Shown here piece after piece: positions 30,870 to 43,689 of a stretch of DNA of 64,000 bases (its first letter is position 1; every line of letters starts with the position of its first letter). Where the stretch lies: positions 300,414,954-300,478,953 of the forward strand of contig CM042697.1 in assembly GCA_023614405.1 (NCBI GenBank), in the 5' to 3' direction. The translations under genes were made by a program, and so were the position numbers. The notes under the pieces were generated by a model, which saw only the letters and a program-made list of their open reading frames with translations, did no database searches and was not told the DNA's origin. This stretch comes from Avena insularis. Lineage: Eukaryota > Streptophyta > Magnoliopsida > Poales > Poaceae.

Positions 30870-33800
30870 TGTAACATGCCAATTTCAGCAACCCCGATCT
30901 TTTGGTCAAAAAGGCAAAAATTAGGGGGAACAAAAACTTTTTCTTATTAAGTGTTGCAATGTTGGCTTACTTGTTTGCTTGTGATCATGCAACTGATTGT
31001 GTATTAGGTGATATACTTCCTGTCTCAACTGATTTTGGATCATTCTAAACCTGAGCCAAGATGATTTTGATACAACAAAATATTTTCCTAGTTTCTATGT
31101 ACAAAAACTATGGAGAACTATGTATAATCTCCTTATGTTTTCAATACAGAACTTCAACTACTCTTATCTCTAGGTTTTCCAAAACCTCTTCACTCCAATC
31201 TTGGTAGAAGTACCAAGAGGTCCTTATCTTACTTCAAAGCAAAACCAGTTCAAAATACCCAATCTTACCTCAATCTAGGCTTGATGGTAACCCTAGTAGT
31301 TGGATAAGTTTGATAATATGAATTGGCTTAATCTGCTGTCTGATGAATTGGCCTGATCTGCTGATTGCCTTGTTTGCTTAAGAAGTAGAATGAGCCAATC
31401 TAGTAGCTCATCATTAGGGATCATACCAATAGCTGATATCATCAATCTCAAACCAAGTATCTAAAACTAAATCTATCGTGATATCCACAAGTGAGTCTCA
31501 AATCTACTTACCTAGATCAATCCTGAGCTAATCCTTTGTATTAGCATCCAACCCATCAAAGACCAACTACAAGCATGGATCCCATCTACCTAATCTATAC
31601 TTCAACATCATCCACTTGATGGTAAGTATAAACCTTTGCCCCCTCTTCAAATGTCTCCCTCTCCCATACTAGTCCAAATCCACAAGTGTGCCAAATTTGG
31701 CATGTCTGGAATCTTTAACTAGATTCAATCTTTGGAACTCCACCTACTCCAACCTATGTGCAATATTGAAAATTAAATTGAACCATCTTATAGTACATCA
31801 TTAGTACTACCAAATCTCAATCTTTTCCATGGATGAACCCTTGTGGTTCCCCCTCATCCATCATGGTTTTGTAGTCAAGATAATAATCTTTTCTGCAAAC
31901 CTTATCATCTTGCCTACTTTGACAGAATCTCACATCCATATTCTACCACCCCTTGACCAACTTTTTTCATGATTATGACTTACTAATCATGGTCTATCAA
32001 TCCAATCTTCCCTTGTTTCCATTGGAGCTTTGTGCTTCTTAAAACCACATGGTTTATGAGGCATCATGATGTATCCGTTATGGCAGCCTTAATTTCAACA
32101 AAGTTTGCCATCTCTTCTAGACCACCTCAAATACATCCAAGCCCAACTCTTGATGACAGGGTCATTTATAAAACTTGGTATAATCATCCATATATCCCTT
32201 GTATCACGGTGAGCTCTGAGCTCACTAACAAAAAAAAGGTGAGCTCTGAGCTCACTAATCCAACCATGTTTAGGAGACATAAAAATATCAAAACCCTAGA
32301 TTCCCCCAAATATAGTTTTCTTCCAATTCCACCATATTTCTTCAAAACTCTAGTTGGAAATGATGTATAAATCAAGTTTACATCATCTACCTTGGATATG
32401 ATAATTCCCCAAATAATTCCCATAATTATTTGGATCCTAAAAATATTCAAATTCCACCTTTGGCAAAACCCTAGAATATTTGTCTCTAAAGGAAAATTTG
32501 TTTTCCTCCAAATCACATTGCCACACATTTGATGCCTATATATCATATCCCATATTCCCAACTCAAAAATAATTATTTTTGAGATCCCTTATTATTTATT
32601 TTTGCCCTTTTTCTTATATGGCAGAAACAAGAAATAATTGCTTACAAATACTTGTCTGTCCAAATAAATTCCAATAAAATTCTCCAATGTGTGATATGGT
32701 ATTTAGGACCATATCACGTCAAAAACCAATCTTGCCTAATGTAAAAACATCAAAAACTACTTCTGCACTTGTTGAATAAATGATCTTAAGTAGACTTTAA
32801 ATCCTTTGAAAATCCCAAATAATACCCGGGATCATGCATTGACCCTATTTACCCACCAGTACTCTTTCCCCATATTGCCAAGTACAAATTATTCAACTTC
32901 CTCCACAAGCTCCTCTTTGATAAATTTTGGCAAATCAATCAAACCTTGAGCTAAATCACATACAACCATCACCAAGCTTGGTGAAGCAAGTTTGCATAGC
33001 ACTCCCCCACCCCTCTGGTCCTGCCACACTGTATCACTCCCTATTTTTGTCCCATGAGCTTAAATGAAATAGAGAGAGAGAAAGGCACATGTTGGAATAT
33101 CTTGTGAATTAAAGAGGAAGTAGCCACACCACCCCTTCCACATCTCACTGCTCGACCCCAGTACCCCACATCACTCTCTCCCCTGAGGCCCAACCCTTGA
33201 GCAGCACCCCTCCTCCATGCTCAAAATATACCTAGTCCATCAAACACCTCCCCCTATTGGTTAATAAGGACACATGCCAGTACAACCCCTCTCCCCTCCC
33301 TCATTTTCTTCGTCACCACCCACCTACCCTCCCCAGAGCACCACTCCTTCACCCCAGCTCTGTACTGCCCAAAATCAGGAGGAGAGGAAACTTCGACCCT
33401 CTCCTAAAAATCGAGCAAGCCCTCTCCCCTGAGCTCCTCAACCTCTACATGTCGCACTCACGTTATCCCGTCGCCCTCCTAGTGATAATGGTGTTCTTGT
33501 TTTTGGCATGTAGAAACCGTGGGAGCCACTCTAACGAGTTCCCGAGCATGCTCCAAGGCATGCTCGCATGAGACCTCTCTCGCTGTTGACCCCCGCCCGT
33601 GCCGCCCCTTGCTGGACTTCCCTCTGGCCACAACATCACCCTAGGCCATCCCCGCCGCTCAGGTGAGCTTCCCGCGCCCCTTCCACCCTCTGCTAGGGTT
33701 TCCTCCCTACGCCGGCATCTAGAGGAAGAAGACGACCGGGAGCCGTCCATCCCCGTCTAATTGAACAACTTAGGGTGCCTCGTACCCTTTCGCCACTCTC

Positions 33801-36528
33801 CACCACCGACAACCGGGACCCGCCCCGCGGTTTTGAAATCATGGCAGCCCACGCGTGGCACCTGCAAGTTGGACTGGCCCTCCACTGTGCGGCCCATCGC
33901 CGGTCAGATCCGGCCCGCGGGTTCCTTTTCCCTTTTTCTTTAAGTTCAAAAATCTAGATCTGCAAGATACTTGTTTGGTTTAATTAGATTCAAAAATGGA
34001 AACTGATCCAATTTACGAGATCCAACATTCTACAGATTCCCTAAGGTTTTCCCAACCTTGCAGAATAAGTGTTGCACCAAAATAATCCCCAGTTATTTTC
34101 CTGGTAAAATAAATGCAAGAAGTACCTGTATTCACTAATAAATTCTTTCTGGAGGTTCTATAAAACAAAATGATGTAAACCTTGTTGGTGCTGGAAGGTA
34201 TAAAGCATACCTTGCATTTACCACTAGCCCCACCAATATTGGCTTCCTAGTTTGCCCCTGGTGAAAATAAAAAAATCAGTCCATTTCTGTCTTTAGAAAA
34301 TTCCCTTAGATAAAACCAAAGATGGTTTTGACCTAATTCCAACTCCCTACACATATAAATATCAAAATATTTCAAACCCCAATAGCTCATTTTTTTAGAA
34401 GCCCTTGTTGCATTATGGTGAATTAAACTATTTTGTGCATGGTTATTTCACCAATAAATTCACCAAGATATTTATGTGAACCCAAAAGGAGTGATTCCAA
34501 GCTCTACATGAAGGTACTATGAATACCTAACATGTGTCCTTGGATTCACATCAAAAACTTCTATAGATTAAATATGGTGAAAAAGACAAAATGCTTCCAG
34601 TACTGCCTTTGGGAAATTCTTGACGGCATTATGGTAATTATTTTAAGTTGAATTTAACTCCTATTAAACCAGTCCACAAAATCCTATCTAATTACCTAAG
34701 GAAATAATTTTTGGACCTCCAAAACTTTTCTGGTGAATTATTTCCTAAAACTAGAAGTTTATTCACTAGAAAATGCATATTAAGTCAATGGAGACTGATA
34801 AAATAGGGAAACCACTTTTGTTGGTTTCATTTTATAAATATCTATCTGATGGCACCATTTTATATAACAGTATCATACAGAACATGTCCTTGGCACAAAC
34901 ACCTCTCTTATGTAGTTCCTAGACTATAAATCCAAAAGGATCTTTTTCCAATGCCTCCAAATCTTCTACCAATCTAATCAAACCAATCATCCAACATCCT
35001 AATGATGTATATCATGTGATTATCCTTTTCTTGCTATATGGTTTGATGCCTGTATGCATTGTATTGATGGTGGTGGTGTTTTTTTGCATGTATGCTCGAT
35101 AACGGCGATAGTTGCGTTTGTGTGACGCTGAGAAGAAGGAAGAATTGGGTTATTATTATTATTATGGTTATCAGTATTATGGTTTTCTAAAGAAGTCATA
35201 AGACATCTCGCTGGTCATAGGCAAGCCACCTTCATGTTCATAAGCCATGTCCTACTGTTTTTACTTATGCATGCTTTACCTACTGTTTATCGAAACTGCA
35301 TTGTTTATTATACGATGAGCTATATATGGAAGTGGCTTGGCTCTTCCAAGTCATTACATGTTTGTACTACTAGTACAATACCTTGATGACACCTACTTTT
35401 CCCTAGTATGGTAGATGGTGAATAACACCATGCCCCTTTGGAAACCCCATTTATAGCCGAAGCGAAACTATGGGATGGGAAGACCCAAAAAAGTTTTATA
35501 AAAAGGTTTTATGGATAAACCTTTGTGAGGTTCGACCTACCAAGAGAAGTTTGAGAAAGGAAAAAGGTTTTGCTTTTACAAAAAGGTTACTATGAGCCCC
35601 TCATTGAAAGCGCCCACTGTGTTCAGTGTAAAATGCGCTCCGATTGGTCCACGATACTCGATGTCCCGGTATTAAGGGGAACCACTTATAGGGTAGGCTC
35701 ATATATTGGAGCGGGCATTACGAAGGTCTTGACCATTTACCCGACCCACGATCAGTGTAGATCATGGCAGGTACTCAGATGGTGTGGTTAAAGTGTACAA
35801 CCTATGTAGAGTGTAAATCTATTCGAATAGCCGAGTCCTCTATCATGGACGGTTGGGAAGGTTGTTGTAGAGCGGTGCTGGTTTTGATTTCAAAAAGGAT
35901 TTCAAAAAGCAATGGCTTTGGAAATTTTTTGACCATGGGATGGTCTGAAAGTAAGAAAAGAAGTTTGTTCATGGGATGACCGGAAGGAATAAACAATTGG
36001 GTGACCCAATCCTAGTGAATTCTAAAACTTCTCAAAAAGGTTTCCAAATTTTTTACAAAAGTTTTTTAAAAAAGATATAGAGATATGCTATATCTACAAG
36101 AGAAACTAATTTATAAAAGAATCTCTTATGGAGCCATCCTACCACAGCCATATTGCATATCCTGTATTATTGTTCTCTTAAGGTGGTTTGTGAGTACATT
36201 CAAAGTACTCACTGGCATTGTCCCTCGCTATTTACTTGGCCAGACTTTCAAAAGTAAGAGAAATGATGGAGATTGCTGACGTCTATGCGAGGTAGGACGT
36301 CTTCCCAGTCAGTCGCCTGTAGGTTAAGGCATGACATGGGCTCTGCGATTGAAGACTTCCACTATTTGTGATGTAATCGCCATACTGGACATGTTATAAG
36401 ATTATGTAATCGATACTTTATGGATGATGTAATGATACTAGTCGTTTATGCTCACGGCTCACTGATCATGGGAACGTGAAATGCATGCATAACGGGGATT
36501 CTCGAACCATAAATCCAGGGATCCCACA
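30870..36528 (+). mobile_element. Solo-LTR-like insert in the LINE (5.66 kb)
   Basis: Starts TGTAACATGCC and ends GGGATCCCACA, flanked by perfect ATTAA. The general design (AT-rich start, GC-rich block 33000-33950, long AT-rich tail with TAAATCCAGGGATC near the end) resembles the chromovirus LTRs here, and AACCTATGTAGAGTG...CTATTCGAATAGCC near 35800-35830 has counterparts near 8270-8297. No gag, pol, primer site or polypurine tract was found, so it is best read as a solo LTR left by LTR-LTR recombination. Its length exceeds the other LTRs; it may contain a further insert. A donor-like CTCAG|GTGAGC is at 33658-33669. ORFs inside (33257-33957, 35570-35979) are incidental. Confidence 0.8.
32209..32255. 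repeat. Two 17-bp palindromes, 30 bp apart
   Basis: GTGAGCTCTGAGCTCAC occurs at 32209-32225 and 32239-32255: 8-bp perfect arms around a single T. The spacer is mostly ACTAACAAAAAAAAG. It lies in the AT-rich upstream part of the solo LTR. Origin by a local 30-bp duplication is likely. Confidence 0.9.
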
Positions 36529-37378
36529 ATTAACTTTGGGGTGTAATTTCTATTTGTTTTCCTGCTGTTTGGCAACTCCATATTCCCCAAGAGTACACAT
36601 CTTTCTTTGGTTGATTTCTCATAATAAGTTAATGACTAGATATAATCTGAAAAAGGACATTTTAACAAAAACCTGAAGACTGTGTTTTTTGTGCTCGGAA
36701 TGAATCTATTGATCATCGCTTTTTCCATTGCTTAGTTGCTAGAAAATTTTGGGATATCATTTCTATTTTCTTTCAAATTAAAATTGGAAGTGATTACCTG
36801 TCTACAACTAAGTTTTGGATAGCTAACAAGAAGCATGCAATTTTGAATTCAGTTTGCTATGCTACTCTTTGGTGTCTTTGGAGGTTTAGAAATGAGGTGA
36901 TCTTTAATGGTCTCCCATGGCTTAACTTGCATCAGATTTTGAGAAAGGTACTGAATTTGGTGAAGCACTGGAGATTGATCTTCAAGGAAGACATGATGGC
37001 AGACGTGGACTGCTTCTGCAGCCACATATCCAAGATCTTGGACTCAAACTTCGCGTTGACAAGTGGTTGACCAAGCCGTCATCTAATGAGAGGGAACCTC
37101 AAGACCCCTCCTCATCCCCAGCTCCCAAGAAAGCTGTGCTGCAAGGGGCTTGGTCCGTGCTGACATCCACCCTGGAGGCGACACCTTTTACTTCTCCTAT
37201 TAGTTTTAGGTTACTGTCAGCTGGTGTGTATGCGCCTTTGGCTTTCTACTTTGCTTTTGTTGCGGTTATTGGAACTTCTCTTTTGGTAGTTTTCTTATAA
37301 GAACTCTCGGACCTGAGATCGTTTCAGAACTCGTTGATCTAATCAATAAAACCAGGGACATGGGTACCTGTTGATCTA
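36529..37378 (+). pseudogene. LINE ORF2 remnant, 3' part: zinc-finger (zf-RVT) region and tail
   Basis: After the ATTAA copy the LINE resumes with PRVHIFLWLISHNKLMTRYNL (cut in the middle by stops elsewhere), then CLF-type Cys/His residues, IDHRFFHC, FWIANKKHAILNSVCYATLW and WRFRNEVIFNG (36580-36930). This is the zinc-binding domain found downstream of reverse transcriptase in plant LINEs. The final frame ends at 37070; 37067-37300 is the C-terminal or 3' untranslated part. The 3' end is placed near 37378 at CTGTTGATCTAAAAA, a short A-rich end. No target duplication of the LINE itself could be confirmed. Confidence 0.8.
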
Positions 37379-37609
37379 AAAACAACTCATGGAACGGCAC
37401 CACTATATGAGGCATGCACAATTATTTGCATAAGGACTAAACTATCATGACAAGCACAACATTTAACTCACACACCATATACTAGTACTTCCATTGTAAA
37501 AAGGATGTCAAAAATTCATCTAAATTTAAATATATCTAGACACTAGATACATTCAAATTTTGATATAGTTAAAATGACCTTCAAAGACGACTCGAAGATC
37601 CAGAATAAA
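37379..37609. other. AT-rich intergenic stretch, possible decayed MITE
   Basis: The segment around 37493-37580 (TACTTCCATTGTAAAAAGG, ATCTAAATTTAAATATATCT, CACTAGATACATTC) resembles the body of a degenerate Stowaway-type miniature element of grasses, but neither clean terminal repeats nor a TA duplication is visible. Nothing else recognised. Confidence 0.25.
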
Positions 37610-37771
37610 TCAGTACACCGACTTGATGATGGTGGTGTTGAGAAGGTCCCATCTCTTGGAGTTGTGCTTGGTCATACACATCTTGTTGCCTCTTTTACGG
37701 GCATCTTCGATGGTCACCTCCAAACCAGTGAAGACAGCATAATCAAAGTCAATTTCGTAGCGATGTATAGT
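37610..37771 (-). pseudogene. Possible terminal exon of an unidentified gene, minus strand
   Basis: A 53-codon open stretch with stop TGA at 37612-37610 and no Met start (a TAA precedes it). It reads TIHRYEIDFDYAVFTGLEV, continues with TIEDARKRGNKMCMTKHN and ends WDLLNTTIIKSVY. Its last third uses mostly C or G in third positions (CTC AAC ACC ACC ATC ATC AAG), unlike the surrounding AT-rich repeats and typical of a grass gene. No family recognised. Next to it on the same strand, across the Athila insertion, 46618-46578 plus 37965-37900 contain an acceptor-like AAATGCAG followed by DENSQLGQCKAE, which could be another exon. It may be a gene fragment carried or left behind by a transposon. Low confidence. 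Confidence 0.3.
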
Positions 37772-37965
37772 TTAGAAGAAGTTAGCTATGCAAAACCTTC
37801 TGAAACTAGACTGGCAATTTCTGCTGGATAGTCGATGGTCGTGTGGCACTCAGCTTGCACATCTTGATTCCCCAAAATGTGTGCCATTCCCGGAGCCTGC
37901 CCTCGCACAACAGGGACCGTCAATGTCAGAGATGCAAAACCAGAGTTTCATCTTGGAGAATTACT

Positions 37966-39513
37966 TGATGTCTACGCACTTCTATTCTTGTAGACAGTTG
38001 TTGGGCCTCCAAGTGTAGAGGTTTGTAGAACAACAGCAAGTTTCCCTTAAGTGGATCACCCAAGATTTATCGAACTCAGGGAGGAAGTGGTCAAAGGTAT
38101 CCCTCTCAAGCAACCCTGCAATCAAGATACAAGAAGTCTCTTGTGTCCCCAACACACCCAATACACTAGTCAGGTGTATAGGTGCACTAGTTTGGCAAAG
38201 AGATAGTAAAATAAAAGTGGTAATGGTGCCAGAAAATAGCTTCTGACTTGTTGTTGACGTGGGGTAACGGTACCAGAAAAGAGCTGATGGTGTGGAGGAA
38301 AGGTAAAAGCCGAAAAATTCCCAGACAAGAGGAACAAAGATGGAAGCAAGAAAACATGCAATAGATCTAGATGCAAACAGTGTTTCAATGTTTAGAAACA
38401 AGGCCTAGGGATCATACTTTCACTAGTGAACACTCTCTCATATAAATATCCTCTCTTCATGATACTATTTTTAACTACTCTCTGGTTGGACACTCTAATC
38501 ATCGGTAGGGCTATAACACCACTCCTTAAAGTCCGCCTTCCCCAATCTAGGTAACCCCACACTGTCACCTTCAGCACTAGATGGTTCCAACAAACACCAC
38601 AATTTCATAGAGACATCCAACTCCAAATATAACTCATAAGAAATATTCAATCTAGCCAAAGTTCCACACACGGTATGCACGCTGTCACTTTCACACACGT
38701 GGGGAAAAGCATAGATCTATTAAAGCACAAAGAGTATTTATGTAGACTCAAACCTAAGTGCCACCATGGCATGCACGCTATCACTTTCACACACATGGGG
38801 AGAGCAGAGATCTATTGAAGCACTTGAGTAGCAAGGTAGATCTACTTGATTACAAAGCTCATGACCACATAACGACCATGCATAGAGAGAGAGATGAAAA
38901 CATAGCTACCGGTAGAGCTCTTAGCCTCGAGGAAGAACTACTCCCTCCTCATGGGAGTCAACAATGGTGATGGAGATGGTGGTGGAGATCGATGGAGATG
39001 GCTCCGGGGCACTTTCCCATCCTGGCAGGGTGCCGGAACAGAGACTTTCTGTCCCCCAAATCTCCCCTTCGGTGGCGGCGGCGCTACAGAGGTTTTCATG
39101 GATTTCTTCTGGATTCTCTAGGGTTTTCTCATCGGGGGGCTCTTATAGGCGCAGGAATCAAGGTCGGTGGGGGTCCAGGGGGCCCACACCTCCTCCAGGC
39201 GCCTCTAGGGCTTGCCCGTTCCTAGGGGGTTTGGCTACCCTATGGCCCCCCTCCGGCTCTGCTTCGTGGTTCCGTGTTGCTCCAGGAAAAATAATAACTT
39301 TGGATTTTGTCCCGTCCAATTCCGAGAATATTGATTTTCTGCCTTTCTGGAACCAAAAACAGAAGAAAAGCACAAGCAGCACTGTTGCAACTTGTTAATA
39401 GGTTAGTTCTAGAAAAGATATAAAAACACCTCAAAGTGTAGACAAAGCAAAGCAAAGTAGATACTAAACAAGCATGGAACATAAAAAATTATAGATACGT
39501 TTTCAACGTATCA
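37966..39513 (-). repeat. 3' LTR of the Athila-type element (1548 bp)
   Basis: On the minus strand starts TGATACGTTG at 39513 and ends ACATCA at 37966. Collinear with the LTR at 45024-46577. A GC-rich block (38960-39260) with GGGGCTCTTATAGGC carries the promoter on the minus strand. Adjacent polypurine-like sequence on the minus strand (39524-39514, CTTCGGGATGC) precedes it. Confidence 0.9.
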
Positions 39514-42386
39514 AGCATCCCGAAGCTTAACTCATGCTCGTCCTCGAGTAGGTAAGTGATAAAAATAATAATTTTTTGAGGTGACATGCACCATCAAAAC
39601 CAAGATCAAACCATTTGGAAGCATTGAAAGCTGGGATCAAAGAACTCTAAACATGAGCATGAAAGATGGAGTTCTAATGATAAGACAAAGTAACTATGCA
39701 TGCAACATGAAAAGCTACAAACAAAGATCATGAATAACATGCATTGAAAAACGTTTGTTTGTTTCACATACAAAAAACATGGCATAGTGGCATCAGCTTG
39801 TCCCTCACAGAGTAGCAAATAGGTGCATAGGACACCTTCAAATTTCACAAGGGTGACTAGAAACAAATAGCACAAGAACAAGTAATATCACAATATGCAT
39901 CAATCAATAAGCTTTGGAACACTGCACACAGAATGACAACTATGCTCTCTTAATGGTGCCTAAAAGTAGAAGGTGGAGACTCAATAATGGTGGAAGAAAG
40001 GCCTTTTTGTAAAGGAAGCAGGGATTACAAGTTTCAAAAAGAGCTTCCAAAAATTATGGTACTTGTTTGCTTTCAGCCCTCATTGCCCCTATCATAAGCA
40101 TCTTGAAGTGGTTAAGGTTAAAGTGGCAAAGATGGAGTATATGCTTGATGAAGTATAAGTTGGCAATCTCAAGTCCCTTGAATATGAGGGCCACACCTCA
40201 TGCATACTCAACTTTGAGCCCAGGTAAGTTCTTGTCATTGTAAGTATTTTCATATCATTGAGAACCGCCAACGGGGTACCCCTTGCACATGGTACAGGAG
40301 CTTTCCCATAACCAAAATGACAAGGCAAGCAGACAATGAGCATCTCAGCAATCTTTTTATTTACCATATGCATAGCTTTTTACTGAGGATGCTTCATAGA
40401 TAGCTCACTATGGTGATGCTGCAAGTTTCCACCATGATTAGGAATGGCTTAGGCTAGCGGCCCAGGCGTTTCTCTAACACAAAATACAAACTCCATGGAC
40501 TTACAAGTTCCCTCTTTATTTCACACTGGTGACATCCATAGACAAAAGAGCATGATATCAACTGAGTACAAAGTGCAAGTGCAATGTTGAAAACGTTCCC
40601 CGTGACAACACGGTTCTGGTAATTCCAACTTATAAGTGCAAGCATATACAACAAATTTGTCACAATGGTTCAAGTTTATTAGGGGCAAAGAATATAAAGT
40701 GTGCTATCAAGTTCGTGAGGGCTTTAATCACTAAGTTTTCACATAACAAAATAGTTTTTTAATTGGAAGATAGTTGAAAACAAGAATATACTTGGAATGG
40801 TGTAACACACCATGCATAGGAATTTATAGTGGAAACTTTGGAATAACTTGGTTTCTTGGGAGTTGGAAGCATGAGTAGAACTTACTCATACAAGTGGAGG
40901 CTAGCAAAAGACTGGGAGCAACCAACTAAGATAGCAATAATGGCCATAATCATGCAGTGCAACAAAGCATTACTAATCAAAGCATAAAGTGGTACCACAA
41001 GTCAAAAACTAAATGATCATAGAGGCTAAGGTGACTGGTTCATAGTCATAACATGGTGTGAGCATGTGCCAAGTCAACCCAAATAAAGCATCAAAGGAGA
41101 ATGCCACAATACTATGCTTTTGCATGCTAAAACAACGCATAATTTCTTCAAGGCACACTAAGCAATCCCAATTGTTTGGAACAAGACATGCTACAACAAT
41201 AATCACTAAGCATAAGGTCAAAAAAACACCTAGCATATCATGCTAAAGTCTAAGTCACAGTCAATGCAAGCTCCTCTTGCACTTACAAGCAAGAACTTAC
41301 TACTCTTTTCCAACACCAATCAACCTATTTGAAACAACTCACAAAGATAATTATCAATAAAGACTAGTGAGCTTGTCTCACAAATCCACAAAGAAGAACT
41401 AAAAAGTTCTAAGATGAAAGCACAAGAAAACTAAGGCTAATCACAGTGCTAGCAAAAGAGAACACTCACAAAACAATAAGAGTGAAAACTAGAGTGTTCT
41501 AGGCAATGAAAACAGAGTGTGTGTCTCTTTAAAATAAGTGTGGTGTAACCAACCAACTTACTCAAGCAATCTAAGACGCTCCAAGAACAACACAACAATG
41601 CATGAAACAATAAAAACAAAGTGTCTAGAAAGACCTGTGATTTTTATTGATGAAGAAGGGGATGCTTTGGGCATACCCAAGCATTGACGCTTGTACCTCT
41701 TGAATATTTATTAGGGTGACACCGAGGTGGCATCCCCAAGCTTGAGCTTTTGTCCATTCTTCATCTCATTACATCATTCTCTCTCTACACCTGAAATTTT
41801 TCCTTCATAAAAAACTTCACACAATCTTCGTTAGCAGCATTAGTGTATTTAAAAGATAATAGACCTTTAGGCAAAGCTTTGGAGAATCAAGACTTTTCAC
41901 TAAAAACACAAGCTATAGTAGTAACTCCTTCAAAAAGATCAATTCCCCAAAATAGAACTCAAAAAGGAATCAATAAGAAGCAAATACAAATAATGGCAGC
42001 AATCGGTCAAAACAGACCAGCCGGAAGAAACCAATTTTTTCGAAGACCTTCTGTTGCTCAAATCAAAAAGTGTTGAACTAACGAAAGTTAGATAACATAC
42101 TGGGGGATTTATTCGTAAATGTTCAGCTTAATCCGACTTAAAGAGACTTCTCACGAATGTTTATGGTGGAGGACGGAAATCTGTTTCGGGACAGCAACTC
42201 CCCAAATCTTACTTCCCTCTCATTAGAGGTCATTCTTGGCAGAAAAAGCAAACAAAAAGGATAAGGAGAGGTCATTACAGAACTAATAACTTCCAAGACT
42301 CATCTCCCAACAAGTACTTTTCTTTAACGCCTTTAAGTTAGGCATGATAGTTTGAGAAGATGCTCACATAAGAAATATGAATTGAT
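39514..42386 (-). other. Non-coding internal region of the Athila-type element
   Basis: Between polypurine tract and the last coding remnant. AT-rich, without polymerase or integrase motifs in any frame. Contains GGGCATACCCAAGCATTGACG and GGCATCCCCAAGCTTGAGC near 41668-41752, a repeated 'CATCCCCAAGC' theme common in 3' untranslated parts of grass Athila elements. A plus-strand open frame (41843-42076) opposes the element direction and shows no known domain. Confidence 0.6.
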
Positions 42387-43578
42387 TTAAAAGAGAGCAT
42401 CAAGAAGCAAATTCAAAACACATTTAAGGCTAACCCACTTCCTATGGATAGGAATCTTGTAAAGAAACAAGCCATGAAAGCACAAAGGAACAAGCATAGG
42501 AAAGCAAAACAAGTGCAACTTCAAGACTTTCAACATAAAGAGGGGAAACTTAATATTGTTGAGATACATAAGACCATGTTTCCCTCTCTCATAATAAATT
42601 TCAGTATCATGAATAAAATTAACAATATAACTATCACATAAAACATTCTTATCATGGGCCACATGCATAAAATAATTATTACTCTCCACATAGGCATAAT
42701 CATTCTTAGCAATTGTAGTGGGAGCAAATTCAACAAAATAGCTATCATTGTTATTCTCATCACCATAATCATCAAATATATGAGGCATATTGTAATCACA
42801 ATAAATTTTCTCCTCAATACTAGGTGGATTGAAATATCATAATCATCATACATTGGAGGTATAGTATCATCATAAGCAATAGAATTTCTATCTTCCCAAG
42901 TGTGTTCATTTGTAAACATATCATCATTGGAAGGAACATGGATATAACTAATAGCACAATAATTATTAATATCATCATTTTTAGAATTGGTACCAAAGAA
43001 ATTTTCAATATCAAAAGTGGTGTTCTTTTCCCAATCATGATCACTAATATAGGTAACGTGCATAGGAACATCATCTAGTTCAGACTCATCAGCAAAAACT
43101 ATGATAGGAGGAACATGATTAGAGGAAGATACCGTTTCCTCTCCCCTTTTACTCCTCTTCTTCTTCTTCTTCTTCTTCTTCTTCTCCTCCTCTTTTGGAG
43201 GGAGAGGCTTGAAGGAAGCTTCTCCACATACCCTGGCTTATTGTTAGAGACAATAGAAGAAACTTTGGAGGATTCCTTCTTTTCATTAATAAGAACAAAG
43301 CTCATATTAGTCCTATAATATTTTGGTAAAATATCATATTTTATAAGATTTTGTATGTAAGTATTCGCTTGGAAATTATAAACACAATAAAGATGACACC
43401 CATGCAGGATGCAATTCATACCAAAAGCACTCATGTCTACCAAAGAAGTTTTTCTTGATAACTCTTCACACCCCAAAAACAATGTAAGTTCATCATGTTG
43501 ATTATAAGTGATCGCGTTATCACAATACAAGCTTGCAGTACTCATATGGCCTGAGCATTGAAAATTGAAATGACCCAC
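42387..43578 (-). pseudogene. Decayed second coding region of the Athila-type element
   Basis: On the minus strand, several frames join across shifts: 43578-43099 (GHFNFQCSGHMSTASLYC, then GCEELSRKTSLVDMSAFGMN, LIKYDILPKYYR), 43063-42830 (TYISDHDWEKNTTFDIENFF, NSIAYDDTIPPMYDDY) and 42788-42530 (MPHIFDDYGDENNNDSYFVE, YAYVESNNYFMHVAHDKNVL). It follows gag and is rich in Asp, Asn and Tyr. No protease or RT motif is evident. A CTT microsatellite interrupts it and is read as a run of Arg. Probably remnant of the gag C-terminal or inter-domain region of an Athila polyprotein. Confidence 0.5.
43154..43192. repeat. CTT/CTC microsatellite
   Basis: About ten CTT triplets followed by CTC triplets. On the minus strand it reads as AAG/GAG or poly-Arg depending on frame. 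Confidence 0.95.
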
Positions 43579-43689
43579 TTCATAGCAGAGTTCACAAATA
43601 AAAGGGCAGAGGGCACAATTTTTTTTACCAAGATCATTTAGAGCCTTATACCATGTTCTGGTTTTTTCATTCCAGTGGGTGATACAATA

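Noticed and set aside
41843..42076. Antisense 77-codon frame inside the Athila-type element
   Set aside because: Runs against the element, in its non-coding 3' part, with no domain. Antisense ORFs exist in some Tat elements but nothing here supports a gene.
43099..43192. Poly-Arg run suggesting a nucleic-acid-binding protein
   Set aside because: Produced by reading a CTT microsatellite on the minus strand.
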